64,000 nucleotides of DNA from Syntrophobacter sp963666995 (GTDB lineage: Bacteria; Desulfobacterota; Syntrophobacteria; Syntrophobacterales; Syntrophobacteraceae). A program made the translations under genes and the position numbers. This document shows, piece by piece, positions 26,105 to 34,048 of the stretch; position 1 is the stretch's first letter; every line of letters begins with the position of its first letter. The stretch lies in the NCBI GenBank assembly GCA_963666995.1, contig OY762941.1:2604001-2668000 (forward strand), given 5' to 3'. Below the pieces are notes generated by a model that searched no databases, was not told where the DNA came from, and saw only the letters and a list, made by a program, of their open reading frames with translations.

Positions 26105-27475
26105 CTATCCTTCGACAAAGGGGTCGGCGGCCTCCAATGCCTTGTCCATAATGGCGACGCCTTCATCGATCTCGTCCTTCTTGACGATCAGGGCAGGCGC
26201 CATGACGATGACATTGGACGGATTGGCAGCCATCGCCATCATTCCGAGCTCTCCGAGTCTCTTTGCCACTTCGAGTTTCGGGTTCGTCCCCTTGCGGATT
26301 TTGGCGGCTATCGGGATGATAGGTTCCCTGGTCTTGCGGTTCTTGACCAGCTCCAGTCCGACAAACAGCCCCAGCCCGCGCACATCGCCGATGCACGGGT
26401 GCTTGTCTTTCAATTCCCTTGCCTTTTCGAGCAGGTATTTGCCCATCTTCTCGGCGTTCTCGATCAGTTTGTCTTCCTGATAGATCTTGATAACCCGGAC
26501 CGCCGCGGCACAGCACAGGGCATGACCCGCGTAGGTCGCTCCATGGGCGAAGAACTGTTCCTTGAAACGGTCTCCGATGTGCTTTCGCACCACCGTCCCG
26601 CCCAGGGGCAGCATGGCGCCGGTCAAGCCTTTGGCCATGGTCATGATGTCGGGGACGACTCCCCAGTGGTCCATGGCAAACCACCTGCCGGTGCGGCCAA
26701 AGCCGGTCATGACTTCATCGGCGATCATGAGGACGTCCCATTTCCTGCAGACTTCCTGCAGTCTCGGGAAATATTCGGGGGGAGGTACGATGAGGCCGTT
26801 GGCGCCGGTCACGGGCTCGAAAATGATGCCGCCGACCTTCTCGCTCCCGCCCTCGAGCTCGATCGCTTCATCGATGTATTTCACGCACTGCAGATCGCAA
26901 TCGGGGTACTTCTGCCCGAGCATACACCTGTAGCAGTACGGCTGAGGAACGGGCACCCACTCGGTCCCGCCCGGGATCTGCGCCCAACCGCGGGAATCTC
27001 CCAGGGAAAGGGTCATGGATGTCGGGGTCCCGCCATGATAGCTTCGGTAGCGGCCGATGATCTTTCTTCGTCCCGTGTATTGATGGCAGATTTTGAAAGC
27101 CGTCTCATTGGCTTCGGTCCCGCCCAGGGAGAAAAAAGTCCTCGAAAGATCGCCCGGAGTGACCTCTGCAATCATTTTGGCGAGCACCGCCCTGGGTTCG
27201 GTCGAGAAATTGGGGGCGAACGAACACATTTGTTTGGCCTGATCGCAAATGGCCTCGACCACCCGCGGGTCCTGGTGGCCGATATTATGGCTGACAAAGC
27301 AGGAACTGAAATCGAGTCTCTCCCGGCCGTCCTCCGTCTTAAACCGCACGCCTTTTGCGCTGACCACCCTGAGAGGTGACTGGGCCGGTTGATAGGACCA
27401 TGAATGCAAAATGTTTTCGACTTCGTAAGAATCCAAATCTTTCTTTGTTTTTGGAACGTTGTTGAGATCGATCAT
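26105..27475 (-). CDS. tpa: class III aminotransferase, probable taurine:pyruvate aminotransferase
   Basis: PLP enzyme predicted to move the amino group of taurine to pyruvate, giving sulfoacetaldehyde and alanine. The PLP lysine is Lys282 in MAKGLTG, the pyridine-binding Asp253 is in IADEVMTG, and the GGTEANETA loop is present. Length 456 fits Tpa. Start: ATG at 27475, six bases after GGAGG; the ATG two codons earlier is too close. A four-cysteine insert (YCYRC ... YPDCDLQC, about 180-197) is notable. It is the first intact gene of the minus-strand operon that also encodes the sulfonate importer and the reductase. Other omega-amino substrates such as beta-alanine remain possible. Confidence 0.85.
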   Translation of the reverse strand: MIDLNNVPKTKKDLDSYEVENILHSWSYQPAQSPLRVVSAKGVRFKTEDGRERLDFSSCFVSHNIGHQDPRVVEAICDQAKQMCSFAPNFSTEPRAVLAKMIAEVTPGDLSRTFFSLGGTEANETAFKICHQYTGRRKIIGRYRSYHGGTPTSMTLSLGDSRGWAQIPGGTEWVPVPQPYCYRCMLGQKYPDCDLQCVKYIDEAIELEGGSEKVGGIIFEPVTGANGLIVPPPEYFPRLQEVCRKWDVLMIADEVMTGFGRTGRWFAMDHWGVVPDIMTMAKGLTGAMLPLGGTVVRKHIGDRFKEQFFAHGATYAGHALCCAAAVRVIKIYQEDKLIENAEKMGKYLLEKARELKDKHPCIGDVRGLGLFVGLELVKNRKTREPIIPIAAKIRKGTNPKLEVAKRLGELGMMAMAANPSNVIVMAPALIVKKDEIDEGVAIMDKALEAADPFVEG

Positions 27476-27801
27476 TATCATCCTCCATACTCGTGCGCCG
27501 TGAGAGCATCTCCCCGATTTGAAGAAGACATGTTCCGCATGTGCGCGGCATTTGGTTTCACGGGTTTAAAGGCCCGTCCCGGGCTGCGGGGTGCCGGCGT
27601 CTGCCCTGAGCGGCTTCCCGCAGCGTGTTTGTCGGTTGGAATTTCGTATCGGCCGGTTTTGGAGTGTTCACACCCCGGCGGCGCGTTGATGGCCGGTTCA
27701 GGTTCTTTCCGGTCGAGGCGAGTCAGCGCTTCTCTTGTAAAGGATGCCCGGGTGAGTCGAAAGGGGGCGTTGAGACTATGGCCCCTGCATACATGGGTGG
27801 T

Positions 27802-27954
27802 TTTTTCAAGGGGCCTGCCGTCCTCTTTAGGGACGCGGGGTTCATGAAGAATAGGGACCGGCAGGATGTGCTGCACGTTTGTTTGCATGAGCCCGTGGAA
27901 GGCCTTGGGGCCGGGATCGAACTCGTTGTAGAGATGTTCAGCCTTCGATCCCAT
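27802..27954 (-). pseudogene. decayed 5' end of a possible PEP/pyruvate-binding-domain gene
   Basis: An ATG at 27954 with GGGGAG upstream starts about 50 residues (LYNEFDPGPKAFHGLMQ, then VQHIL and EDGRPLEK) that resemble, from memory, the N-terminus of large PEP/pyruvate-binding signalling proteins of deltaproteobacteria. The reading then drifts into unlike sequence and runs to the tpa start. It occupies the first position of the operon. The identification is tentative. Confidence 0.35.
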
Positions 27955-28032
27955 TGCCCCCGCTCCCCAAGGCATTCCCTACAAGCCCGCACCAACCGGG
28001 ACCCAAAACGCATGCAACAAAACGGTGCCAAG

Positions 28033-28072
28033 TGTTGATGTCTGATGTATCAGATATCAACATCCCTGTCAA
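28033..28072 (-). promoter_or_regulatory. operator palindrome overlapping a promoter at the head of the tpa operon
   Basis: On the minus strand TTGACA (28072-28067) is followed after 17 bases by TACATC (28049-28044). A 30-base palindrome at 28033-28062 with one mismatched pair covers the spacer and the -10 element; its half-site is GTTGATRTCTGAT. A repressor bound there would block RNA polymerase. The GntR protein encoded in the operon is the natural candidate. Confidence 0.6.
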
Positions 28073-28331
28073 GGTTATTTTCCTTCCGGATCTTCATTTG
28101 GGTGAAGCTTTTCGCGCGGGTTCGAGTGGCATTCCGAGAGCGAGAGAAACGCATTGAATCAAAATAGTTATACCATTTCGTTTTCAGAGGTGGGCTTCCA
28201 ATCCCGAAGGCTTGGGATGCTTTGGGTGATGCTGGCCTCTTGAGGCCGCCACGCAGGGTGCAAGAGATAGGTGGCCCGGATTTCCTGTAAGGAATCACCT
28301 TGTCTTACGGACACCACTGCCTCGTGCGCGG

Positions 28332-28372
28332 GTGGCCCGGATACTCGTTATCCGGGCGCGAAGCGCAAGAGG
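28332..28372 (+). repeat. 42-base hairpin repeat unit (single copy)
   Basis: GTGG, stem CCCGGATAC/GTTATCCGGG, then GCGCGAAGCGCAAGAGG. It is a member of the family seen at 1567, 15636 and 41271. The gap from 28073 to 28667 otherwise holds a degenerate REP near 28388-28415 and the 22-base tandem repeat, with no gene. Confidence 0.7.
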
Positions 28373-28486
28373 AGATTACGATAGCAAGTAGGTGGGCACG
28401 GGTTCACCATGCTCGTGCGCGGATCCATGCGATGTTTTGATGTAAAAGGACATTCGAGCATGCCTGCGGTTTTGACCCGTGCTCGC

Positions 28487-28596
28487 GTCTCGACAAACCT
28501 GGGTGACCGTCTCGACAAACCTGGGTGACCGTCGCGGCAAACCGGGATGACCGTTGTGGCAAACCGGGATGACCGTTGTGGCAAACCGGGATGACC
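28487..28596. repeat. 22-base tandem repeat, five units
   Basis: Units start at 28487, 28509, 28531, 28553 and 28575. The first two are identical (GTCTCGACAAACCTGGGTG plus ACC), the last two are identical to each other, and the middle one is intermediate. Repeats abut without spacers, so this is not a CRISPR array. Confidence 0.85.
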
Positions 28597-28667
28597 GATT
28601 GCACGTATCCCCCGTCGCTGGTTGTGTATTGTCATGGTCCGCAATTCGAACACGACTGATGAGCCAT

Positions 28668-28698
28668 GTAGGGTGGGCACAGATTCACCGTGCCCACC
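28668..28698 (+). repeat. REP hairpin with GTAG tetranucleotide, 3' side of the RAYT gene
   Basis: GTAG is followed by the 9-bp stem GGTGGGCAC/GTGCCCACC with a nine-base loop. GTAG at the foot of a hairpin is the mark of REP sequences mobilised by RAYT transposases. Confidence 0.7.
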
Positions 28699-28704
28699 GG
28701 TTTT

Positions 28705-29253
28705 TTATTCGCCAAATGGATGCTCATGCCCTTCACCGATTGTGCCGCCCCAATGCTCGGGATAGATACCCGATTTGACATAACGATGAAAGGTGGAATA
28801 AGGCCAATCGAGAGCCCTCTTGACATACCCGTGTTTTACCGGGTTGTAATGAATGTAATCCATATATGCTTTATATTCTTCGTCGCTACGAATCAAATGT
28901 TCCCAAAATCGTCGTTGCCAAAGAGTGGATTCTCTGTGATTGAGCTTTGAATGGTTCATCCATTCCTTAACGTGGAATAGAGCCTTTGTTCGTTTCGAGA
29001 AGCCTGATTTAATCAAACCCCAGCGTAAAGAAAAATCGGAACTGTCTTTAGGCAATGTCCATATACAATGAAGGTGTTCCGGCAGCAGGACCCATGCATC
29101 TATAGAGAACGGGTGCCGTTGTCGAACGTTTTGAGTGACCTCGCGCAGCGCCAGCCTGCTTTCCGGCCGATCGAATACGGGTCTTCGCCGGTAGGTGACC
29201 ACAGTGAAGAAAAATGTCCCCCCTGATGCTCTTGCACGGCGATAATTTGCCAT
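28705..29253 (-). CDS. rayT: REP-associated tyrosine transposase (RAYT)
   Basis: Y1/HUH single-strand transposase of 182 residues, domesticated relative of IS200 TnpA that moves or maintains REP hairpins. The metal-binding HUH pair is His-Leu-His in LPEHLHCIW (about 59-67); the catalytic tyrosine lies in YIHYNPVKHGYV (about 137-148), a hallmark of the RAYT group. It is flanked by two inverted REP hairpins carrying GTAG. It has the normal length and no frameshift, so it may be active. Confidence 0.9.
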   Translation of the reverse strand: MANYRRARASGGTFFFTVVTYRRRPVFDRPESRLALREVTQNVRQRHPFSIDAWVLLPEHLHCIWTLPKDSSDFSLRWGLIKSGFSKRTKALFHVKEWMNHSKLNHRESTLWQRRFWEHLIRSDEEYKAYMDYIHYNPVKHGYVKRALDWPYSTFHRYVKSGIYPEHWGGTIGEGHEHPFGE

Positions 29254-29316
29254 TACCTATTCCCTGGCGGGAGGTTTATAATGTTTTGTTGTATGTAACT
29301 ATATAAAAAGGCGGTT

Positions 29317-29348
29317 GGTGGGCAACGCTTCGCTTTTGCCCACCCTAC
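29317..29348 (-). repeat. REP hairpin with GTAG tetranucleotide, 5' side of the RAYT gene
   Basis: On the minus strand GTAG is followed by GGTGGGCAA, a ten-base loop and TTGCCCACC. It is the inverted partner of the hairpin at 28668. Confidence 0.7.
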
Positions 29349-29875
29349 AGCTCCAAATGATGTATTTGATCGGACGATACTCTTGTAATCGAATCTTGTC
29401 AATCATTGGGAGATGCACATAGCATAACCGGTCCATCGTCGGACTGTCGACGTCGTACACACCGGGATCGAAATCGGTGATCTCGTGAAGCCTTGATTTT
29501 CTCAAGTCTTTTCTCCTCACAAAAGCTTATGTGCGCTAACCCGTCTTTCCTCCCTTGCCCCTTTTTCCCCGGGGCCGGCATTATCCCTTGCCGCCCACCG
29601 TAAGCCGTGGCGAAAAGCATCCTGATTTTCAGTGTGTTATGCTGTATACTGTGACCGTTTGTAATTGCGATTCAGCCTTACGGCGCCTCTTGTGATGCGG
29701 CGTTCGCCGTGGCTGAACCTTTCCGTCGTGATGGTCCGGGAGGCGCTTGTTTGCTTCGGGACGTGGAGTTGCCCTTGCGGGAGACCGCAGCATGGATCGC
29801 TAAGATGCTGTGACCAAATTGCGGAACTTGACGTACACAACTCGCAGCATCCGCATGCGGCTGGAGAAGAACATT
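29349..29875. other. gap upstream of selD, no clear gene
   Basis: A minus-strand frame from a GTG at 29520 (RLHEITDFDPGVYDVDSP) looks protein-like but runs into the REP hairpin, so it could be a truncated relic; no family is recognised. No tRNA-Sec or SelA/SelB gene is seen. The selD promoter must lie in the last 250 bases, but none is convincing. Confidence 0.35.
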
Positions 29876-30931
29876 GTGGAAGGTCCAAGGATAGAGCTGG
29901 CAAAAAAAGCACGGGCGGGCGGTTGAGCGGCAAAGATATGGCCGGGGGACCTGGCTGAAATCCTTAAGGATTTGCCGCGCGAAACTAATCCGAACCTGAT
30001 TGTCGGGTGTGAAATGTCCGAAGACGCAGGGGTTTATCTTCTGACCGATGAGATAGCGATCATTCAGACGGTCGACTTTTTTACGCCTATTGTGGACGAT
30101 CCTTTCGATTTCGGGCGGATTGCCGCCGCCAATGCCTTGAGCGACGTCTATGCCATGGGCGGGAAACCGATAACGGCGATGAATCTCGTGTGCTTTCCCG
30201 TTAAGGAAATGGATAAAAAAATCATGAGGGACATCCTCCGCGGCGGGCTGGAGAAGATCCACGAAGCGGGGGCCGCGCTGGCGGGGGGACACAGTATTGA
30301 CGATCCCGAGCTGAAATACGGGCTTTCGGTTACGGGCGTGGTCTCTCCGGACAAGATCCTCACCAATTCGAACGCCCGGCCGGGCGACGCGATCATCCTG
30401 ACAAAGCCCATCGGAACCGGGATTCTTTCCACTGCCCTCAAGGCCGGCATGGCCTCGACGGAACTCGAGAGGCTTATGACCGAAGTGATGGCCACCCTGA
30501 ACAAACGAGCGGCCGAGGTGATGGTCCGTTTTCCGGTGAATGCATGCACGGACATCACGGGCTTCGGATTTCTCGGGCATGCCCTCGAGATGGCGGCCGC
30601 GAGCAAGGTCACTATGTCCATCGATGTATCGAAAATTCCCCTGCTCCCCGAAGTCCGCGATCTTGCAGGCATGGGCCTCGTTCCGGCGGGAAGCTACGCC
30701 AATCGGAATTTTTGTGCGCCGCGCCTGCGTCATGCGGAGCGTATTGACCCCATCTTCCTGGATATCCTCTGCGATGCCCAGACATCCGGGGGGTTGTTCA
30801 TTTCCGCTCCCGCCCGGGTTGCCGGGGAACTCCTCGCGGACCTTCGAGCGAACGGAGTGGAACATGCCGCATTGGTCGGGGATGTCACGGGTCCGGGTGA
30901 CGGCGCGATCGAGCTGTACTCGTCAGAATGA
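29876..30931 (+). CDS. selD: selenide, water dikinase, selenocysteine-containing
   Basis: Makes selenophosphate from selenide and ATP for selenocysteine synthesis. The frame continues upstream of the usual ATG-to-stop reading through an in-frame TGA at 29924-29926, giving ARAGG-U-AAKI, which matches the GCGCK / GUAAK active site of SelD. From a GTG at 29876 (GGAG nine bases upstream) the Sec is residue 17, the position of the catalytic Cys17 in E. coli, and the length is 351 residues (347 in E. coli). Further SelD motifs follow (GCEMSEDAGVYLL, NALSDVYAMGG, ALAGGHSIDDPELKYG, ITGFGFLGH). A hairpin after the TGA could be the SECIS. Its last nine bases overlap the convergent glgA gene. Ordinary gene callers would start it at a TTG at 29972 and miss the active site. 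Confidence 0.88.
29940..29956 (+). promoter_or_regulatory. candidate bacterial SECIS hairpin in selD
   Basis: GGCCGGG pairs with CCTGGCT (two G-U pairs) around a GGA loop, beginning 14 bases after the TGA. Position and a G-rich loop fit the SelB-binding hairpin of bacterial selenoprotein mRNAs. Confidence 0.5.
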
Positions 30932-32416
30932 CGGCGCCTGCCCCGATGCCGCTCTTTTCGAGATCACCTTTTCGTAAATCCTGATGTACTCTCGGGCGGA
31001 CCGGTTCCAGGAAAAATCCTGGACCATGGCTCTTTTTTGAATGCCGCGCCACTGTGCCTCGTCCCGGAAGAGATCAAGCGCCGATGTGACGGCATCGAGG
31101 AACGGAGCGGCTTCATACGCATGGAACTTGAATCCGGTTCCCGTTTGAGGGCTCTTCGCCACGTCGATCACCGAATCATCGAGGCCCCCGGTTGCATGCA
31201 CGACGGGAATGGTGCCGTAGCGAAGGCTGTACATCTGGTTCAACCCGCAGGGTTCATACCTCGATGGCATGAGGAAAATGTCCGCTCCCGCTTCGATCCG
31301 GTGTGCAAGGGCTTCATCGAAGTGAAATATCACTTTTAGCTTATCGGGGTATTGGAGTTCCATCTCTCTCAGCCGGCTTTCCATGTTCGCATCTCCGGTG
31401 CCCAGTATGATCATGCAAAGGGGCAGGGACATCAGGTCATCCAGAATTTCGGCCACCAGGTCGAATCCCTTCTGGGTTGCCAGACGGCTGATCATTCCGA
31501 CGAGCGCTGTGGATTCATTTTCCTTGGGGAAACCCAGTTCGGACAGAAGCCGTCTCTTGCACGCCCGCTTCCCCGAGAGATCCCCGGCGCTGAAGCGAAC
31601 AGGGATAAGGGGGTCCGATTCGGGGTCCCACGCCGTGGTGTCTATGCCGTTCAGAATGCCGAAGAGGTCTTCCTCACGTTCCCGAAGTACTCCTTCAAGT
31701 CCGTAGCCGAATTCGGGGGTCTGGATTTCTTTACTGTACGTGGGACTGACGGTAGTCAGGTAGTCGCTGTAGATCAGGCCCGCCTTGAGGAAATTGCACT
31801 GGCCGTAGAATTCCATGCCCTGGGGAGCGAAGACCTCGGAGGGCAGGTGAGTGAGTTCGAACTGGCCGGAAGGGAAGATCCCCTGAAACGCGAGGTTATG
31901 GATCGTAAAAACAGTGCCGGTTCGCATGAAGTTTGGATCAAACCGCCACATGAATTCATGATAGACGGACGCGAGGCCCGTCTGCCAGTCGTGAAGGTGA
32001 AAAACGGAAGGAAACCAGTTCAGGCGGTTGCACAGGAGATAAACCGAACGGCAAAAGATGATGAAGCGTTCCGCGTTGTCTTCGTAGTCGCCTCTGAGCG
32101 GCGATCCGTAGAGCCGGCTCCGGTCGTAGAATTCATCCTTTTCAAGGAAGTAGACGGGAATGCCGGTGGCCGTGCGGCTCTCCCAGAGGTGAACCGTATA
32201 GTCGTGCACTCCCACGGGAATGACGAGCTTCTGAGCCAGAAGGCTGAGCGAATGTTTCCCTTCCAGCACGGACCGGTAGAGCGGCACGAAAATTCGAACG
32301 TCGCATCCCAACTGCTGCAACGCCGGCGGCAATGCGCCGGCGACATCGGCCAGGCCTCCCGTCTTGGCGTAGGGAGATACTTCGGAGGCACAAAAGAGTA
32401 TTCGATGATTTTTCAT
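30923..32416 (-). CDS. glgA: glycogen synthase (ADP-glucose)
   Basis: GT5 glycosyltransferase that extends alpha-1,4-glucan from ADP-glucose. The N-terminal substrate motif KTGGLADV starts at Lys18; the C-terminal half has PSRYEPCGLNQMYSLRYGTIPVVHATGGL, the acceptor/nucleotide-binding segment. 497 residues is typical. ATG at 32416 with a GAGAG site; the stop of a small upstream frame overlaps it as ATGA. It converges on selD and overlaps its end by nine bases. Confidence 0.94.
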   Translation of the reverse strand: MKNHRILFCASEVSPYAKTGGLADVAGALPPALQQLGCDVRIFVPLYRSVLEGKHSLSLLAQKLVIPVGVHDYTVHLWESRTATGIPVYFLEKDEFYDRSRLYGSPLRGDYEDNAERFIIFCRSVYLLCNRLNWFPSVFHLHDWQTGLASVYHEFMWRFDPNFMRTGTVFTIHNLAFQGIFPSGQFELTHLPSEVFAPQGMEFYGQCNFLKAGLIYSDYLTTVSPTYSKEIQTPEFGYGLEGVLREREEDLFGILNGIDTTAWDPESDPLIPVRFSAGDLSGKRACKRRLLSELGFPKENESTALVGMISRLATQKGFDLVAEILDDLMSLPLCMIILGTGDANMESRLREMELQYPDKLKVIFHFDEALAHRIEAGADIFLMPSRYEPCGLNQMYSLRYGTIPVVHATGGLDDSVIDVAKSPQTGTGFKFHAYEAAPFLDAVTSALDLFRDEAQWRGIQKRAMVQDFSWNRSAREYIRIYEKVISKRAASGQAPSF

Positions 32417-32697
32417 GGTCTCTCTTCACATGATTCTGAATAGCGGTCAATCCGTCCGCTGCGCACTTTCAAACACCCGATCCATGGCGTGCCCGCACGG
32501 GCCGGGCAGGCCGGACCGCCTGTTCCCCGGCAACGGCGGCACGATGTCCGCAAAGCCCCATTGTTCACGGCACGGGCATTCGGCCTTCCATTACTATGAA
32601 ACGGCATTTCTAGAAAGCCTTTTTCGGGTGTTTCCCCCGCCCGAGTTTCCTTCAGCCATTCATCAAATGGGTTCTTGGAAACTTTAGTCATCTTCAC
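32413..32697 (-). CDS. small uncharacterised protein upstream of glgA
   Basis: A 94-residue frame beginning MKMTKVSKNPFDEWLKE that ends with an ATGA overlap on the glgA start, which suggests coupling. The first 40 residues look protein-like; the rest is Arg/Cys/Gly-rich (TSCRRCRGTGGPAC) and not recognised. It may be noise. The remaining bases to ispG (32698-32850) would hold two divergent promoters. Confidence 0.3.
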   Translation of the reverse strand: MKMTKVSKNPFDEWLKETRAGETPEKGFLEMPFHSNGRPNARAVNNGALRTSCRRCRGTGGPACPARAGTPWIGCLKVRSGRIDRYSESCEERP

Positions 32698-32850
32698 TAG
32701 AATAATAAGGGCGCTTGGTCCTGGTGGGAGTGTGATTCAGTGAAGATATTCCGTCCCAGGCGACATCTCCCGTGGAATCGCCCGGATTAGGTGTTATGCT
32801 TTATTGATAGCCGCCTGCCGCGGCACAGGGGCGCAAAGAAGGAGCCTTAA

Positions 32851-33930
32851 TTGAATTCTCATCCAAAGCATATTACCCGGCAGATACGGATCGGAGGAGT
32901 CGCCGTCGGCGGCGGGGCCCCGATCGTCGTCCAGTCGATGACCAACACGGATACCAGGGACTGGCGGTCCACGGTGGCCCAGATCAAAAGACTGGAAGAT
33001 GCCGGATGTGAAATTGTGAGGGTCGCCGTTCCGGACCAGGAGGCGGTCGACCAGCTTTCACAGATCAGGAAAGCCATTGGGATTCCGCTCATCGCGGACA
33101 TCCATTTCGATCATCGGCTGGCCCTTGGCGCGATCAAGGCCGGCGTGGACGCTCTGAGGCTCAATCCCGGGAATATCGGAGGGCCGGAGAAGGTGCGAAA
33201 GGTCGTGCGGGCCGCCCGTGAGAGGCAGATTCCGATACGCATCGGTGTCAATAGTGGTTCCCTCGAAAAGGAACTTCTGGCACAATATGGGCATCCGACC
33301 CCGGAAGCGATGGTCGAAAGTGCGGTCAAACACATCCGGCTGCTCGAGGATCATGATTTTGACCTCATCAAGGTCTCTCTCAAATCGTCCGATGTTCTAA
33401 ACACCATATCGGCTTACCGGCTGCTGGCTTCCAGGACGGATTATCCGCTTCATCTCGGGATCACCGAAGCGGGGACCCTGGTTGACGGCGCGATCAAATC
33501 GGCTCTCGGGATCGGCATCCTGCTCTTTGAAGGAATCGGGGACACGGTGCGGGTCTCCATCACCCGCGATCCCGAGGAGGAAATCCCCATCGCGTACAGC
33601 ATCCTGAGGGCGCTGAGGTTACGGGAGCGGGGGATTGAAATCGTGAGTTGCCCGACGTGCGGCAGGACGGAGATCGATCTCATCCCTATGGTGGAGAGAG
33701 TCGAACGGATGCTGCGCAAGGTAAAGGCCCCCCTCAAGGTGGCCGTCATGGGATGTGTCGTAAACGGTCCCGGAGAAGCGAGGGAGGCGGATATAGGGAT
33801 TGCCGGAGGCCGGGGGAACGGACTCCTGTTCAGAAAAGGCGAACGATCCGAGAAAGTTCCCGAATCGGAACTGGTGGACCGCCTCATGATCGAAATCGGA
33901 AAAATGACGGGAGAGAAAATCTCGGACTGA
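32851..33930 (+). CDS. ispG: 4-hydroxy-3-methylbut-2-enyl diphosphate synthase (GcpE)
   Basis: Iron-sulfur enzyme of the MEP isoprenoid pathway that reduces the cyclic diphosphate MEcPP. The early QSMTNTDT motif and the late cluster cysteines CPTCGRTEIDL and MGCVVNGPGEA are all present. 359 residues is the usual bacterial length without the plant insert. Start: a TTG at 32851 with AAGGAG six bases upstream. Followed after 118 bases by rel on the same strand. Confidence 0.95.
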   Translation: MNSHPKHITRQIRIGGVAVGGGAPIVVQSMTNTDTRDWRSTVAQIKRLEDAGCEIVRVAVPDQEAVDQLSQIRKAIGIPLIADIHFDHRLALGAIKAGVDALRLNPGNIGGPEKVRKVVRAARERQIPIRIGVNSGSLEKELLAQYGHPTPEAMVESAVKHIRLLEDHDFDLIKVSLKSSDVLNTISAYRLLASRTDYPLHLGITEAGTLVDGAIKSALGIGILLFEGIGDTVRVSITRDPEEEIPIAYSILRALRLRERGIEIVSCPTCGRTEIDLIPMVERVERMLRKVKAPLKVAVMGCVVNGPGEAREADIGIAGGRGNGLLFRKGERSEKVPESELVDRLMIEIGKMTGEKISD

Positions 33931-34048
33931 TTCCCGGCTTTTGCGGTGCTCGGACCTGTCCCGGTCAACCGGGTTGATGGTCCCATGCCGCCTCGGCCCG
34001 CGACGTGTCGATGCGTATGTCTTCGTGAAGTCGTCCGGAGGGTTTAAG

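Noticed and set aside
28012..28032. A sigma-54-like TTGGCAC...TTGCA sequence on the minus strand beside the tpa operator
   Set aside because: The GG and GC are 12 bases apart; sigma-54 promoters need ten. The TTGACA-N17 promoter overlapping the palindrome is the better reading.
28487..28596. Regular repeats as a possible CRISPR array
   Set aside because: The 22-base units abut directly with no spacers, and no cas gene is near.
29630..29875. tRNA-Sec gene near selD
   Set aside because: No long acceptor stem or TTCGA loop could be found in this stretch.
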